A stretch of 64,000 nt of DNA, from the NCBI RefSeq assembly GCF_002892835.1, contig NZ_PJMB01000009.1, positions 1-64,000 of the forward strand, given 5' to 3'. The notes below the pieces were generated by a model. It searched no databases and was not told the DNA's origin. It saw only the letters and a program-made list of their open reading frames with translations. This stretch comes from Arthrobacter sp. AFG7.2 (lineage in GTDB: Bacteria > Actinomycetota > Actinomycetes > Actinomycetales > Micrococcaceae). The translations under genes were made by a program, and so were the position numbers. Within the stretch, counting starts at the first letter, position 1; the number at the start of each line of letters is the position of its first letter. This document shows positions 44,045 through 52,814 of this stretch, in pieces.

Positions 44045-46618
44045 ATGGATATGTTGTTTGACCCGTACTCTGACGGACCGTTCAAGGCTGCTTCCCCCGC
44101 AGCTGCCCGCAAAAAATCGCGCACTGAAGGTGCTACGGCGGCCGGTCCCGGCGGAGCTGCGCCTTGGGAAAACCGGTCCCGTTCCGGGGTATCCGGCGGC
44201 TCCCAGGCGGAAGGGAAGCACCTAGATGGACAGCACGTAGATGGACCGCATGCAGAAGGGCATCGGCACGGCCACCGCCGGCCGGACGCGGCCCAGCTCC
44301 TGGAAGGGCTGAACCCGCAGCAGGAGGAAGCTGTCAAGCACGCGGGTTCCGCGCTGCTGATCGTAGCCGGGGCCGGTTCCGGCAAGACGCGTGTGCTCAG
44401 TAACAGGATTGCCTACCTGATCGCCACCGGACGTGCACACCACGGTGAGATCCTCGCCATCACCTTCACCAATAAGGCTGCGGCGGAGATGCGGGAACGC
44501 ATCGAAGCATTGGTGGGCGGCCGGGCCAAGATCATGTGGATCTCCACGTTCCACTCGTCCTGCGTCCGGATCCTGCGCCAGGAAGCCGCGAACGTGGGGC
44601 TGAAGTCCAACTTCTCCATCTATGACTCGGCGGATTCGCTCCGGCTGGTGACCCAGGTAGCCAAGGCCCTGGACCTGGACCCGAAGAAGTTTGCGCCCAA
44701 GGCCATCCAGCACAAGATCTCCGCCTTGAAGAACGAGCTCATCGATGCTGACTCGTACTCGTCCGCCGCGAACTACAACGATCCCTTCGAACAGGCCGTG
44801 GCTGAGGTGTACAAGGGCTACACGCAGCGGTTGCGCCAGGCCAATGCCATGGACTTCGATGACCTGATCGCCGAAACGGTGTTCATGTTCCGGGCCTTCC
44901 CGGCCCTCGCGGACTCCTACCGTCGGAGGTTCAGGCACGTCCTGGTGGACGAATACCAGGACACCAACCACGCCCAGTACGCTCTGGTCCGGGAGATCGT
45001 GGGGGAAGGCCCCGGCGCGTCGGAGCTGACCGTCGTAGGCGATTCAGATCAATCCATCTACGCCTTCCGCGGCGCCGATATCCGGAACATTGTGGAGTTC
45101 GAGAAGGACTACCCCGAGGCACGGACCATCAAGCTGGAGCAAAACTACCGCTCCACGCAGAACATCCTCAGCGCAGCCAACTCGGTGATTTCACGGAACC
45201 CCAACCGTCCCGAGAAACGGCTGTGGACTGCTGAAGGTGACGGACACAAAATTGTTGGTTACGTAGGCGAGAACGAGCATGACGAGGCCCGGTTCATAGC
45301 CAAGGAAATTGACCGGCTCCAGGATGAGGACAACCTCCGTCCCGGCGATGTCGCCATTTTCTACCGCACCAACGCCCAGTCCCGCTCAATAGAGGACGTG
45401 CTGGTACGGGTAGGCCTGCCGTACAAGGTGGTAGGTGGCACGCGCTTCTACGAGCGCAAGGAGATCAAGGACGCCTTGGCGTACCTCCGCGTGCTGGTAA
45501 ACCCGGACGACGACGTCAACCTGCGCCGGGTGCTTAACGAACCCAAGCGCGGCATTGGCGACCGTGCAGAAGGTGCGGTAGCGGCACTGGCGCAGCGGGA
45601 GCGCATTTCGTTCATGGCTGCCGCCCGCCGCGCTGAGCAGGCCCCGGCGATGGCGACGCGCTCCGTCAATGCGGTCCTGGGCTTTGTGAAGCTGCTGGAT
45701 GACCTCGCAGAGGTGGCCGCCGGCTCCGGCGCAGCTGCCGCCCTGGAAGCCGTGCTGGAGCAGACCGGCTATCTTGCTGCGCTGCGCTCCAGCACTGATC
45801 CACAGGACGAGTCCAGGGTGGAAAACCTGGCCGAACTCGTTGCCGTGGTGCGTGAATACGAACAGGAGAACCCTGAAGGGACCCTGGGCGCTTTCCTGGA
45901 GCAGGTCTCGCTCGTTGCCGACGCTGACCAGATCCCTGATGCCCCGGGAGCGGACATCGACGCCGCCGTGGCGGAGGCCAAACGGCTGGGTGTGGTCACT
46001 CTCATGACCCTGCACACCGCCAAGGGGCTCGAATTCCCCGTGGTGTTCCTGACCGGTATGGAGCACGGACTGTTTCCGCACCAACGTTCAGCTACCGATC
46101 CCAAGGAGCTGGCTGAAGAGCGCCGGCTTGCCTACGTTGGCCTCACCCGCGCCAGGAAACGGCTCTACGTCACCCGCTCCGAAGTCCGCAGCATGTGGGG
46201 CCAGAGCCAGTACAACCCTGCCAGCCAGTTCCTGGAGGAAATCCCCGCCGACCTTGTTGAATGGAAGCGGGAGGGCAGCAGCAGGCAGGCCGGCAGCTGG
46301 GGTAACAGCGGTTCCATCGGGTCCGGCCGTTACAGCGGATCCTTCTGGGGCGCCGGGACGGCGAGAGGCGCGGCAGCTGACGCCTCCGCCGGCTTCAACG
46401 CAGACGTTCCGGCTGCCATTGCGAAGAACCGGGTACAACCGCAGAAGGAAATCGTGGCAGTCAGCGTGGGGGACAAGGTCAACCACACGAGTTTCGGTAA
46501 TGGAACGGTCCTGGCGCTGGAAGGCGCAGGGGACAAGACCGTGGCCAAGGTGAAGTTCGACGTCGGCGAGAAACGGCTGCTGCTCCGGTACGCCCCGCTG
46601 ACCAGGCTCGACGCGTAA
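44045..46618 (+). CDS. pcrA: ATP-dependent DNA helicase PcrA/UvrD
   Basis: 857 residues from the ATG at 44045; the open frame extends to 43943 without support. An Asp/His/Gly-rich N-terminal extension (about 50-80) is low-complexity. The SF1 helicase core has LNPQQEEAVKHAGSALLIVAGAGSGKTRVL (Walker A), VDEYQDTNHAQ (motif II), GDSDQSIYAFRGAD (III), LEQNYRST (IV), LMTLHTAKGLEFPVVFL (V) and YVGLTRARKRLYVT (VI). The C-terminal Tudor-like KVNHTSFGNGTV is the RNA polymerase-contacting region of PcrA. It unwinds DNA in repair and conflict resolution. Confidence 0.95.
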   Translation: MDMLFDPYSDGPFKAASPAAARKKSRTEGATAAGPGGAAPWENRSRSGVSGGSQAEGKHLDGQHVDGPHAEGHRHGHRRPDAAQLLEGLNPQQEEAVKHAGSALLIVAGAGSGKTRVLSNRIAYLIATGRAHHGEILAITFTNKAAAEMRERIEALVGGRAKIMWISTFHSSCVRILRQEAANVGLKSNFSIYDSADSLRLVTQVAKALDLDPKKFAPKAIQHKISALKNELIDADSYSSAANYNDPFEQAVAEVYKGYTQRLRQANAMDFDDLIAETVFMFRAFPALADSYRRRFRHVLVDEYQDTNHAQYALVREIVGEGPGASELTVVGDSDQSIYAFRGADIRNIVEFEKDYPEARTIKLEQNYRSTQNILSAANSVISRNPNRPEKRLWTAEGDGHKIVGYVGENEHDEARFIAKEIDRLQDEDNLRPGDVAIFYRTNAQSRSIEDVLVRVGLPYKVVGGTRFYERKEIKDALAYLRVLVNPDDDVNLRRVLNEPKRGIGDRAEGAVAALAQRERISFMAAARRAEQAPAMATRSVNAVLGFVKLLDDLAEVAAGSGAAAALEAVLEQTGYLAALRSSTDPQDESRVENLAELVAVVREYEQENPEGTLGAFLEQVSLVADADQIPDAPGADIDAAVAEAKRLGVVTLMTLHTAKGLEFPVVFLTGMEHGLFPHQRSATDPKELAEERRLAYVGLTRARKRLYVTRSEVRSMWGQSQYNPASQFLEEIPADLVEWKREGSSRQAGSWGNSGSIGSGRYSGSFWGAGTARGAAADASAGFNADVPAAIAKNRVQPQKEIVAVSVGDKVNHTSFGNGTVLALEGAGDKTVAKVKFDVGEKRLLLRYAPLTRLDA

Positions 46619-46638
46619 CAGCTCAGGGACAGCGGCAG

Positions 46639-46680
46639 CCCTGGTGCCGGAAAGGAATCCGCTCCTTGCCGGTACCAGGG
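46639..46680 (+). terminator. Terminator after pcrA
   Basis: CCCTGGTGCCGG (46639-46650) pairs with CCGGTACCAGGG (46669-46680) with one wobble, and AAGGA/TCCTT extends the stem inside. It lies 20 bp after the pcrA stop. Confidence 0.75.
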
Positions 46681-46739
46681 CCCAGGACTAAAGTTCAGGA
46701 ACCGTCCTGCAAGAGAGCAGGACCTGTCGGAGCACGGCC

Positions 46740-48032
46740 ATGAAGATCCTTTTCGCCAGCCAGGCCATAGATGGTCACCTCAACCCGATGACCGGGGTGG
46801 CCATGAGGCTGAAGGAGCGCGGCCACGACGTCCGCTGGTACACGGGCCCGGTGTTCGCGGAAAAGCTTCAGGACCTTGGGATTCCCCTCTTTCCTTTCCA
46901 GCGGGCCATTGAGCACCGCGCCGACAACCTTTTCGAGCTGTACCCCGAACGGGCCAAACTCAAGGGTCCCTGGGCCATCGGCTTCGACGGTGAAAAGATC
47001 TTCGCCAGCAACATCAGCAACTTCTTCGAAGACATCCGGGAACTGGACCAGGAATTTCCCTTCGACGCCCTGGTGGTGGACAGTTCCATGTTTATCCAGC
47101 GGCTCGTGGCGCACGTGCTGGGCAAGCCGGTGGTGAATGTAGTAGTGATCCCCAATATGGAAAGCGATCCGCTGGTGCCCCCGCTCTTCTTCGGGTTCCG
47201 GCCGCCGCGAAACCCTGCAGAGAAGGCCCTGCAGGGCATGGCCGGGCTGCTGTCGAACAAGGTTATCCTCCGCCGTGCGCACCTAAGCTACCGGCGCCAG
47301 CACACCTTCTACCGCCAGGATGTTCCCAAAGGGGGCAGGCTCACTGACGACGCCTACCGGTGCTCGGACGCCATCATCCAGACCGGTACGCCGTCCCTGG
47401 ACTTTCCGCGCCGCCACAACAACCCGAAGGTGCACTACGTGGGGGCGCTCCTGCCGTACCGGCGCCCACTCACGGCGGCCCGGGAGGAGCTGCCCCACGG
47501 GTATCCGGCGACCATTGTGGTCACCCAGGGCACCGTGGACAACGCGGACCAGGACAAGCTCATCATTCCCGCGCTGGAGGCGCTGAAAGATATGGACGCG
47601 CTGGTCATTGTGGCAACAGGCGGCAGGGGAACCGCCCGGCTGCGTGATCGCTACCCGCAGCCGCACATCCACGTCCGGGACTATGTGGACTTTGCCGCCG
47701 TCTTTGAATCAACGGATGTTTTCGTCACCAATGGCGGGTTCGGCGGTGTGCAGCTGGCCCTTTCCAAGGGAGTCCCGCTGGTGATGTCCGGGATCAATGA
47801 AGGTAAAAGCGACGTCAACGCCCGGGTGGAGTATGCAGGGGCCGGCATCAACCTGCGCACAGAGTCTGCGGCTCCGGCGAAGATCCGCACAGCAGTGCGC
47901 TCAATCCTGGCCGACCCACAGTGGAAGGACCGTGCCCGCCAGATGCAGCAGGAATTCGCGCGTCAGGACCCGGCCCAGGCGGCAGCGGAGGTCATCGAAA
48001 GCGTGACCGGCTCCAGGCGGCTGCGGCAGTAA
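46740..48032 (+). CDS. MGT-family (GT1) glycosyltransferase
   Basis: A 430-residue GT-B fold transferase. The N-terminal domain begins ILFASQAIDGHLNPMTGVAMRLKERGHDVRWYTG. The C-terminal nucleotide-sugar domain carries VTQGTVDNADQDKL, then VRDYVDFAAVFESTDVFVTNGGFGGVQLALSKGVPLV with the conserved HGG-like motif changed to NGGFGG, and GAGINL. It glycosylates a lipid, pigment or natural product; the acceptor is unknown. Similar enzymes modify sterol or macrolide-like acceptors. It follows the pcrA terminator, with its own start and no ribosome-binding site of note. Confidence 0.88.
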   Translation: MKILFASQAIDGHLNPMTGVAMRLKERGHDVRWYTGPVFAEKLQDLGIPLFPFQRAIEHRADNLFELYPERAKLKGPWAIGFDGEKIFASNISNFFEDIRELDQEFPFDALVVDSSMFIQRLVAHVLGKPVVNVVVIPNMESDPLVPPLFFGFRPPRNPAEKALQGMAGLLSNKVILRRAHLSYRRQHTFYRQDVPKGGRLTDDAYRCSDAIIQTGTPSLDFPRRHNNPKVHYVGALLPYRRPLTAAREELPHGYPATIVVTQGTVDNADQDKLIIPALEALKDMDALVIVATGGRGTARLRDRYPQPHIHVRDYVDFAAVFESTDVFVTNGGFGGVQLALSKGVPLVMSGINEGKSDVNARVEYAGAGINLRTESAAPAKIRTAVRSILADPQWKDRARQMQQEFARQDPAQAAAEVIESVTGSRRLRQ

Positions 48033-48046
48033 AGCATAATGGGGCC

Positions 48047-48745
48047 ATGCGACGGACTGTATGGGGGATGCTCTCTGCCCTGTTCCTGGTGGCCGCAACG
48101 GCATGCTCGGTCACCGTGGAGGACCCCGGATACGTGGCGCCGCCGCCTCTGCCGCCCATGGAGCAGCTTGAACAGGCAGTGCTGGCGGACCCGCAGGATT
48201 TTTCCGGTGGTGACGACCTGCTGTCCTTCATCACTGAAGACCGAAAAGTGGCCTGCTCGCTCACAGCCGCCCGTGGACCGCACATCAACCTGCCCTATCA
48301 GCAAAACAGCTTCAGTGACAGCGAAAACAACAAGCTGGCGATCGTGCCGGTGGCCCACTGCGAGCTGGCCGAGTATCCCAAACCTGCTCCGGGAGATGTA
48401 GCGGATGACTGTGGGGCGATGAACCTCGGCTACCTGGGCGGGACAGCCCTGTTGACGCCCGACAGCGCAAGGTATGGCGAGTGCCGCTCCGGCGTCACAG
48501 AGATGGAAGCAACGTACGGGCCCCGCGGAAGCAAAGCCGGGCCAATCGCCGGCCTGCCTGTCCTGGCTGACGGCCAGAACCTTGAGCGCAACGGGCTGCG
48601 GTGTTCTGCATACAACGGCGGGGTAGCGTGCGGAAACGTTTCCGCCGGCATAGGTTTCTTTGTTTCAACCGATCGTTACGAACTGATCTCCGCACCAGCT
48701 GAAAGCCCCTCGCCCGCCCCGGCAGAGCCCTCAAAAACCCCGTAA
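48047..48745 (+). CDS. Secreted lipoprotein of unknown function
   Basis: 232 residues from the ATG at 48047. A signal peptide (MRRTVWGMLSALFLVAATACSV) carries a lipobox-like AATAC, so lipidation at Cys20 is likely. The mature part has several cysteines (KVACSLTA, VAHCELAEY, DDCGAMN, GECRSGV, RCSAYNG, VACGNVS) that could form disulfides outside the membrane. The last 20 residues are Pro/Ser/Ala-rich. No known domain is recognised. It starts 14 bp after the glycosyltransferase stop and may be in the same transcript. Confidence 0.8.
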   Translation: MRRTVWGMLSALFLVAATACSVTVEDPGYVAPPPLPPMEQLEQAVLADPQDFSGGDDLLSFITEDRKVACSLTAARGPHINLPYQQNSFSDSENNKLAIVPVAHCELAEYPKPAPGDVADDCGAMNLGYLGGTALLTPDSARYGECRSGVTEMEATYGPRGSKAGPIAGLPVLADGQNLERNGLRCSAYNGGVACGNVSAGIGFFVSTDRYELISAPAESPSPAPAEPSKTP

Positions 48746-48758
48746 TTCCGCGGTTTTT
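48733..48758 (+). terminator. Terminator after the lipoprotein gene
   Basis: AAAAACC, one C-C mismatch, CG (48733-48742) pairs with CG, GGTTTTT (48749-48758) around a 6-base loop. It overlaps the stop region and ends in five T. Confidence 0.6.
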
Positions 48759-48967
48759 CTACGTTCCATAGAATAGTGTCCTTACTCACATAAGGGGTAC
48801 TCTGGGACGGGCCGGTCCTCCCGAAGGACTAGAGTTCCCAGTGGAGCATCACGCCGCGTGGCTTGTTTCCAACAGGCCGCCGGTGCGTGCAATTCCGCAG
48901 CCCGGTCATCGTCTCCGATGGTGTCCGACTGTACAGAAACTACTTCGACGTAGAAGGACACTAAACC
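48746..48967 (+). promoter_or_regulatory. sucCD leader and promoter region
   Basis: A 222-bp non-coding stretch ahead of sucC. TAGAAT at 48769-48774 is a possible -10, with no good -35. CCTTA (48780-48784) and TAAGG (48791-48795) form a small dyad just after it. No open frame with a ribosome-binding site is apparent. AAGGA lies eight bases before the sucC GTG. Confidence 0.4.
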
Positions 48968-50137
48968 GTGGACCTGTTTGAATACCAGGCGCGCGATATG
49001 TTCGAGGCGCACGGTGTACCCGTGCTTGCCGGCATCGTGGCGTACACCCCAGAAGAAGCACAGGCAGCTGCCGAGAAGATCGGCGGCGTTACTGTCGTTA
49101 AAGCACAGGTCAAGGTTGGCGGTCGCGGCAAGGCCGGCGGCGTCAAGGTGGCAAAGTCCGCGGATGAGGCACTGGAGCACGCCACCAACATCCTCGGTAT
49201 GGACATCAAGGGCCACACCGTCAACAAGGTGATGATCGCCCAGGGTGCGGACATTGCCGAGGAGTACTACTTCTCCGTCCTGCTCGACCGGGCCAACCGC
49301 AACTACCTGGCCATGTGCTCGGTTGAAGGCGGCATGGAAATCGAACAGCTCGCCGTCGAACGCCCCGAGGCCCTGGCGAAGATCGCCATCGACCCCGCCG
49401 TGGGCATCGACCAGGCCAAGGCAGACGAGATCGTCGCTGCTGCCGGCTTCGCTGAGGAACTGCGCGGCAAGGTCGCCGCCGTCATCCTTAAGCTCTGGGA
49501 CGTTTTCAAGAAGGAAGACGCCACCCTCGTGGAGGTCAACCCGCTCGTCAAGACCGGCGCCGGCGAGATCGTCGCACTGGACGGCAAGGTCTCCCTGGAC
49601 GAGAACGCCGACTTCCGCCACGCCAAGCACGCCCTCCTTGAGGACAAGGACGCTGCTGATCCGCTAGAGGCAAAGGCCAAAGAGCAGGACCTGAACTACG
49701 TCAAGCTCGACGGTGAAGTGGGGATCATCGGCAACGGTGCCGGCTTGGTCATGTCCACGCTCGACGTCGTTGCCTACGCAGGCGAAAACCACGGCAACGT
49801 CAAGCCCGCCAACTTCCTGGACATTGGTGGTGGAGCTTCCGCCGAGGTCATGGCTGCCGGACTGGACGTCATCCTTGGTGACGAGCAGGTCAAGTCCGTG
49901 TTCGTGAACGTCTTCGGCGGCATCACCGCGTGCGACGCTGTCGCCAAGGGCATCGTGGGCGCACTGGCCGAGCTGGGCCACTCCGCGAACAAGCCGCTGG
50001 TAGTCCGCCTCGACGGCAACAACGTTGAGGAAGGCCGCCGCATCCTGGCCGAGGCCAACCACCCGCTGGTTACCCTGGCCGCAACCATGGACGAGGGCGC
50101 CGACAAGGCCGCCGAGCTCGCCAACGCAGCTAAGTAA
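48968..50137 (+). CDS. sucC: Succinyl-CoA synthetase (ADP/GDP-forming) beta subunit
   Basis: A 389-residue ATP-grasp subunit of the TCA-cycle enzyme that forms succinate and a nucleoside triphosphate from succinyl-CoA. It begins at GTG with AAGGA upstream: [22 protein letters not shown]. Typical blocks are [52 protein letters not shown] and [16 protein letters not shown]. It is 11 bp upstream of sucD. Length is standard. Confidence 0.97.
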   Translation: MDLFEYQARDMFEAHGVPVLAGIVAYTPEEAQAAAEKIGGVTVVKAQVKVGGRGKAGGVKVAKSADEALEHATNILGMDIKGHTVNKVMIAQGADIAEEYYFSVLLDRANRNYLAMCSVEGGMEIEQLAVERPEALAKIAIDPAVGIDQAKADEIVAAAGFAEELRGKVAAVILKLWDVFKKEDATLVEVNPLVKTGAGEIVALDGKVSLDENADFRHAKHALLEDKDAADPLEAKAKEQDLNYVKLDGEVGIIGNGAGLVMSTLDVVAYAGENHGNVKPANFLDIGGGASAEVMAAGLDVILGDEQVKSVFVNVFGGITACDAVAKGIVGALAELGHSANKPLVVRLDGNNVEEGRRILAEANHPLVTLAATMDEGADKAAELANAAK

Positions 50138-50148
50138 AGGGACGCACC

Positions 50149-51051
50149 ATGTCTATCTATCTCAACAAAGACTCCAAGGTCATCGTCCAGGGCATCACCG
50201 GCGGCGAAGGCACCAAGCACACCGCCCTGATGCTCAAGGCCGGAACCAACATTGTTGGCGGCGTCAACGCCCGTAAGGCCGGCACCACCGTCCTGCACGG
50301 CGACAACGAAATCAACGTCTACGGCACCGTCAAGGAAGCCATGGCGGAAACCGGTGCGGACGTCTCTATCGTCTTTGTTCCGCCGGCATTCACCAAGAAC
50401 GCCGTTGTCGAAGCCATCGAGGCCGGCATTGGCCTTGTCGTCGTTATCACCGAAGGTGTGCCGGTCCAGGACTCCGCCGAGTTCTGGGCGCTGGCCCAGT
50501 CCACGGTGGACGGCGACGGCAACCAGGTCACCCGCATCATCGGACCGAACTGCCCTGGCATCATCACCCCGGGCGAGGCCCTGGTCGGCATCACCCCGGC
50601 CAACATCACGGGCAAGGGCCCCATCGGACTGGTTTCCAAGTCCGGCACCCTGACCTACCAGATGATGTACGAACTGCGCGACCTGGGCTTCTCCACCGCT
50701 ATCGGCATCGGCGGTGACCCTATCATCGGCACCACCCACATCGACGCCCTGGCCGCGTTCGAGGCTGATCCCGAAACCAAGGCCATCGTGATGATCGGCG
50801 AAATTGGCGGCGACGCCGAAGAGCGCGCTGCTGACTTCATCAAGGCCAACGTCACCAAGCCGGTTGTTGGTTACGTTGCAGGCTTCACCGCTCCCGAAGG
50901 CAAGACCATGGGCCACGCCGGCGCCATCGTCTCCGGTTCCGCCGGAACCGCCCAGGCCAAGAAGGAAGCGCTTGAGGCTGCGGGCGTCAAGGTCGGCAAG
51001 ACGCCGTCCGAGACCGCCAAGCTGCTGCGCGAGGTTTACGCAGCGCTGTAG
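50149..51051 (+). CDS. sucD: Succinyl-CoA synthetase alpha subunit
   Basis: A 300-residue CoA-binding subunit. [19 protein letters not shown] opens the Rossmann fold, [12 protein letters not shown] lies in the substrate region, [11 protein letters not shown] is conserved, and the phosphohistidine is His256 in [17 protein letters not shown]. It follows sucC with a good ribosome-binding site. Together the two form the complete enzyme. Confidence 0.97.
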   Translation: MSIYLNKDSKVIVQGITGGEGTKHTALMLKAGTNIVGGVNARKAGTTVLHGDNEINVYGTVKEAMAETGADVSIVFVPPAFTKNAVVEAIEAGIGLVVVITEGVPVQDSAEFWALAQSTVDGDGNQVTRIIGPNCPGIITPGEALVGITPANITGKGPIGLVSKSGTLTYQMMYELRDLGFSTAIGIGGDPIIGTTHIDALAAFEADPETKAIVMIGEIGGDAEERAADFIKANVTKPVVGYVAGFTAPEGKTMGHAGAIVSGSAGTAQAKKEALEAAGVKVGKTPSETAKLLREVYAAL

Positions 51052-51065
51052 TTCCCCTTTCAAGC

Positions 51066-51128
51066 CAACGCGGGGTCACTTCGCGCCCGTTCCACAAACG
51101 TGGACGGGCCCGAAGTGGCCCCGCGTTG
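51066..51128 (+). terminator. Long imperfect hairpin terminating sucCD
   Basis: The arms 51066-51095 and about 51099-51128 pair over nearly their whole length, with mismatches only at a T-G and a C-C position and a 3-base AAA loop. TTGTTT follows. It lies 14 bp after sucD. Confidence 0.75.
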
Positions 51129-51172
51129 TTGTTTAAGCCCCCGTTGTTGTTTAAGCGGGCGTTGTATTTAAG
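51125..51172 (+). repeat. Short direct repeats after sucD
   Basis: GTTGTTGTTTAAGC occurs at 51125-51138 and 51143-51156, spaced by 18 bp, and GTTGTATTTAAG at 51161-51172 is a degenerate third copy. They are in the space between the sucCD terminator and the next terminator. Confidence 0.65.
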
Positions 51173-51225
51173 TACGACGGCGCCGGGTCACCGTCCCTAC
51201 GGAAAGCAACCGCCGCCGTCGTACT
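51171..51225 (-). terminator. Inverted repeat after the SRPBCC gene
   Basis: AGTACGACGGCG (51171-51182) and CGCCGTCGTACT (51214-51225) are perfect 12-bp arms with a 31-base loop, 9 bp beyond the stop of the minus-strand SRPBCC gene. Confidence 0.6.
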
Positions 51226-51233
51226 TCTGCGTC

Positions 51234-51716
51234 CTAGACTTTGGCCCCGCTCAGCAGTTCATCCAGGCGCTCGTAGCCTTCGGTCATGCCGCCTTCCATG
51301 CCGGACTGCGCCATCCCGTCCCGTGCCTCCTGCGTGGGATAGACCGAATGGCCCCGCAGCCGGCACCGTCCGTTGCCGAGGTCTTCAAAGGTCATGAATT
51401 CCAGGCTGACGATGTCCGGGTATCCGCCGAATTCAAAGGTCTGGATGGCAAATTCGTTTTCCCGGACAGTATGGAAGACGCCGCTGAACTTGTAGGCCAC
51501 GCCGTCGGGCCCGGTGTGGAGGTAGCTGTAGCTGCCACCCGTGCGAAAGTCGTAATGGTCAATGTCCATCTTCAGTCCACGCGGACCGAGCCACTGGACG
51601 ATCAGGTCCGGTTCCTTGTGGGCGCGGAACACGTCTGCGACCGGGAAATCGAACTCGCGCTCGTAGTCAATGAAGGGGAGCCCTTCCGGAACGCTGAGTT
51701 TAAGGGGATTGCTCAT
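51234..51716 (-). CDS. SRPBCC/AHSA1-domain protein
   Basis: A 160-residue START-like fold protein: YEREFDFPVADVFRAHKEPDLIVQWLGPRGLKMD, then GGSYSYLHTGPDGVAYKFSGVFHTV and SLEFMTFEDLGNGRCRLRGHSVYP. This is the Aha1 C-terminal-like family that is usually paired with ArsR-type regulators in actinobacteria. Its start overlaps the ArsR stop by 4 bp. Ligand unknown. Confidence 0.88.
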   Translation of the reverse strand: MSNPLKLSVPEGLPFIDYEREFDFPVADVFRAHKEPDLIVQWLGPRGLKMDIDHYDFRTGGSYSYLHTGPDGVAYKFSGVFHTVRENEFAIQTFEFGGYPDIVSLEFMTFEDLGNGRCRLRGHSVYPTQEARDGMAQSGMEGGMTEGYERLDELLSGAKV

Positions 51717-52069
51717 GGCTTTTCCTTTGCCTTGGCGCCGTTGTGCCCGGCGCTGGATTGAAGCACGGCGTCCAGGCCGCGGAACTGCTCTTCACGAACC
51801 AACCTGTACTGGTCAATCCATGCGGTGAGTGCCTCCAGCCGTGCCGGGTTCAGGTGCACAGGCCGGCGTTGTGCATCCCTGGTCCGGGTGACCAGTTCTG
51901 CCTGCTCAAGCACCTGGATGTGTTTCGAGACTGCCTGCTTGGAGATCTCGAAAGGTTCCGCCAATTCATTTACTGTGGCAGGCCCCCGGCTCAGCCGGGC
52001 GATGATGCTTCGCCGCACAGGATCCGCCAGGGCCATAAAGGCCGAGTCCAACTCCACGCTCTGCGTCAT
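51713..52069 (-). CDS. ArsR-family transcriptional regulator
   Basis: A 118-residue winged HTH protein: FMALADPVRRSIIARLSRGPATVNELAEPFEISKQAVSKHIQVLEQAELVTRTRDAQRRPVHLN. There are no metal-binding cysteines, so it is the non-metal type found with SRPBCC partners. It overlaps the downstream SRPBCC gene by 4 bp and probably controls this two-gene operon. Divergent from the tautomerase gene. Confidence 0.9.
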   Translation of the reverse strand: MTQSVELDSAFMALADPVRRSIIARLSRGPATVNELAEPFEISKQAVSKHIQVLEQAELVTRTRDAQRRPVHLNPARLEALTAWIDQYRLVREEQFRGLDAVLQSSAGHNGAKAKEKP

Positions 52070-52192
52070 CAGTGTGCCTCGCTAATCAACCAAAGCGTTT
52101 ATCAACCTTTTGGTTGTTTAAACCGTACGCCTCGAAAGGGTCCAGTTCAAGGGCTGCTCGAGCCTTGTTTCGCCGCACCGAACTTTGTTAGT

Positions 52193-52206
52193 ATGTCAGT
52201 ACAAAC
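52193..52206. promoter_or_regulatory. IolR-like operator in the tautomerase promoter
   Basis: ATGTCAGTACAAAC; its reverse complement contains TGTACTGACA, which matches nine of ten positions of the GntR-type IolR motif KGWCHTRACA as I recall it from C. glutamicum. It overlaps the likely -10 (TAGTAT at 52189-52194; -35 TTGTTT at 52165-52170, spacer 18). The identical 14-mer occurs upstream of iolC. Confidence 0.5.
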
Positions 52207-52224
52207 TACGTGAAGGAGAATGCC

Positions 52225-52629
52225 ATGCCTCTAGTCCGCATTGACGTCAACGAAGGCCGCTCGCCGGAAGAGCTGCAGCGGCTGAGCCGGGGAATCCATG
52301 ACGCGATCCTTGCCGAATATGGAATTCCGGAACGCGACTACTTTCATATCCTGACTGAACACCCGCAGGGGCAGATCTTCGCGCAGGATGCCGGCCTGGG
52401 CTTCGAGCGGTCGGGGGGAGTGGTGATGATCCAGATCTTCACCCAGGGCGGCCGCTCCCAGGGCGCCAAGCAGGCTCTGTTCTCGGCCGTTGCCGAGAAG
52501 CTTTCCGAGGTGGACGTCGCGGGCGAGGACGTGTTCATCGGGTACGTCGAAAACACCGCGGGCGACTGGTCCTTTGGCTTCGGCCGGGCGCAGTACGTGA
52601 CGGGGGAACTGGCGGTTCCGAAGAAGTAG
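52225..52629 (+). CDS. Tautomerase family protein
   Basis: 134 residues from the ATG at 52225, preceded by GAAGGAG; the open frame begins 15 bases earlier. After Met removal, Pro1 would be the catalytic base (MPLVRIDVNEG). Blocks are SRGIHDAILAEYGIPERDYFHILTEH and GFERSGGVVMIQIFTQGGRS, typical of the longer tautomerase-like proteins (4-OT/cis-CaaD/MSAD relatives). The substrate is unknown. A shared operator suggests co-control with the iol cluster 190 bp downstream, from which a hairpin separates it. Confidence 0.88.
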   Translation: MPLVRIDVNEGRSPEELQRLSRGIHDAILAEYGIPERDYFHILTEHPQGQIFAQDAGLGFERSGGVVMIQIFTQGGRSQGAKQALFSAVAEKLSEVDVAGEDVFIGYVENTAGDWSFGFGRAQYVTGELAVPKK

Positions 52630-52634
52630 AAGCC

Positions 52635-52656
52635 GGCCAGTCATGGGGGGCTGGCC
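52635..52656 (+). terminator. Hairpin after the tautomerase gene
   Basis: GGCCAG (52635-52640) and CTGGCC (52651-52656) with a 10-base loop. It is six bases after the stop, with no T-run. Possible weak terminator separating the tautomerase from iolC. Confidence 0.5.
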
Positions 52657-52678
52657 TGCCGTAAAGCTTGTTGTAAGC

Positions 52679-52723
52679 ATGTCAGTACAAACCTTTGACA
52701 GGACATTCAATCTAAGGCAAAGT
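52679..52723 (+). promoter_or_regulatory. iolC promoter with two IolR-like sites
   Basis: The 14-mer ATGTCAGTACAAAC (52679-52692) lies directly before a perfect -35, TTGACA (52695-52700), 17 bp spacer, and CAAAGT (52718-52723). TGACAGGACA at 52696-52705 overlaps the -35; its reverse complement TGTCCTGTCA matches the IolR motif at nine of ten positions. The start codon is about 90 bp downstream. Confidence 0.6.
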
Positions 52724-52814
52724 AGTGACTGTGGCCCCCGCCACGGCCTGCCAGTTCCGGAGTTCCTGCCCACTAAAGGTGCAGCGTTCCACACCAGAAA
52801 GGTCCACGATCACC

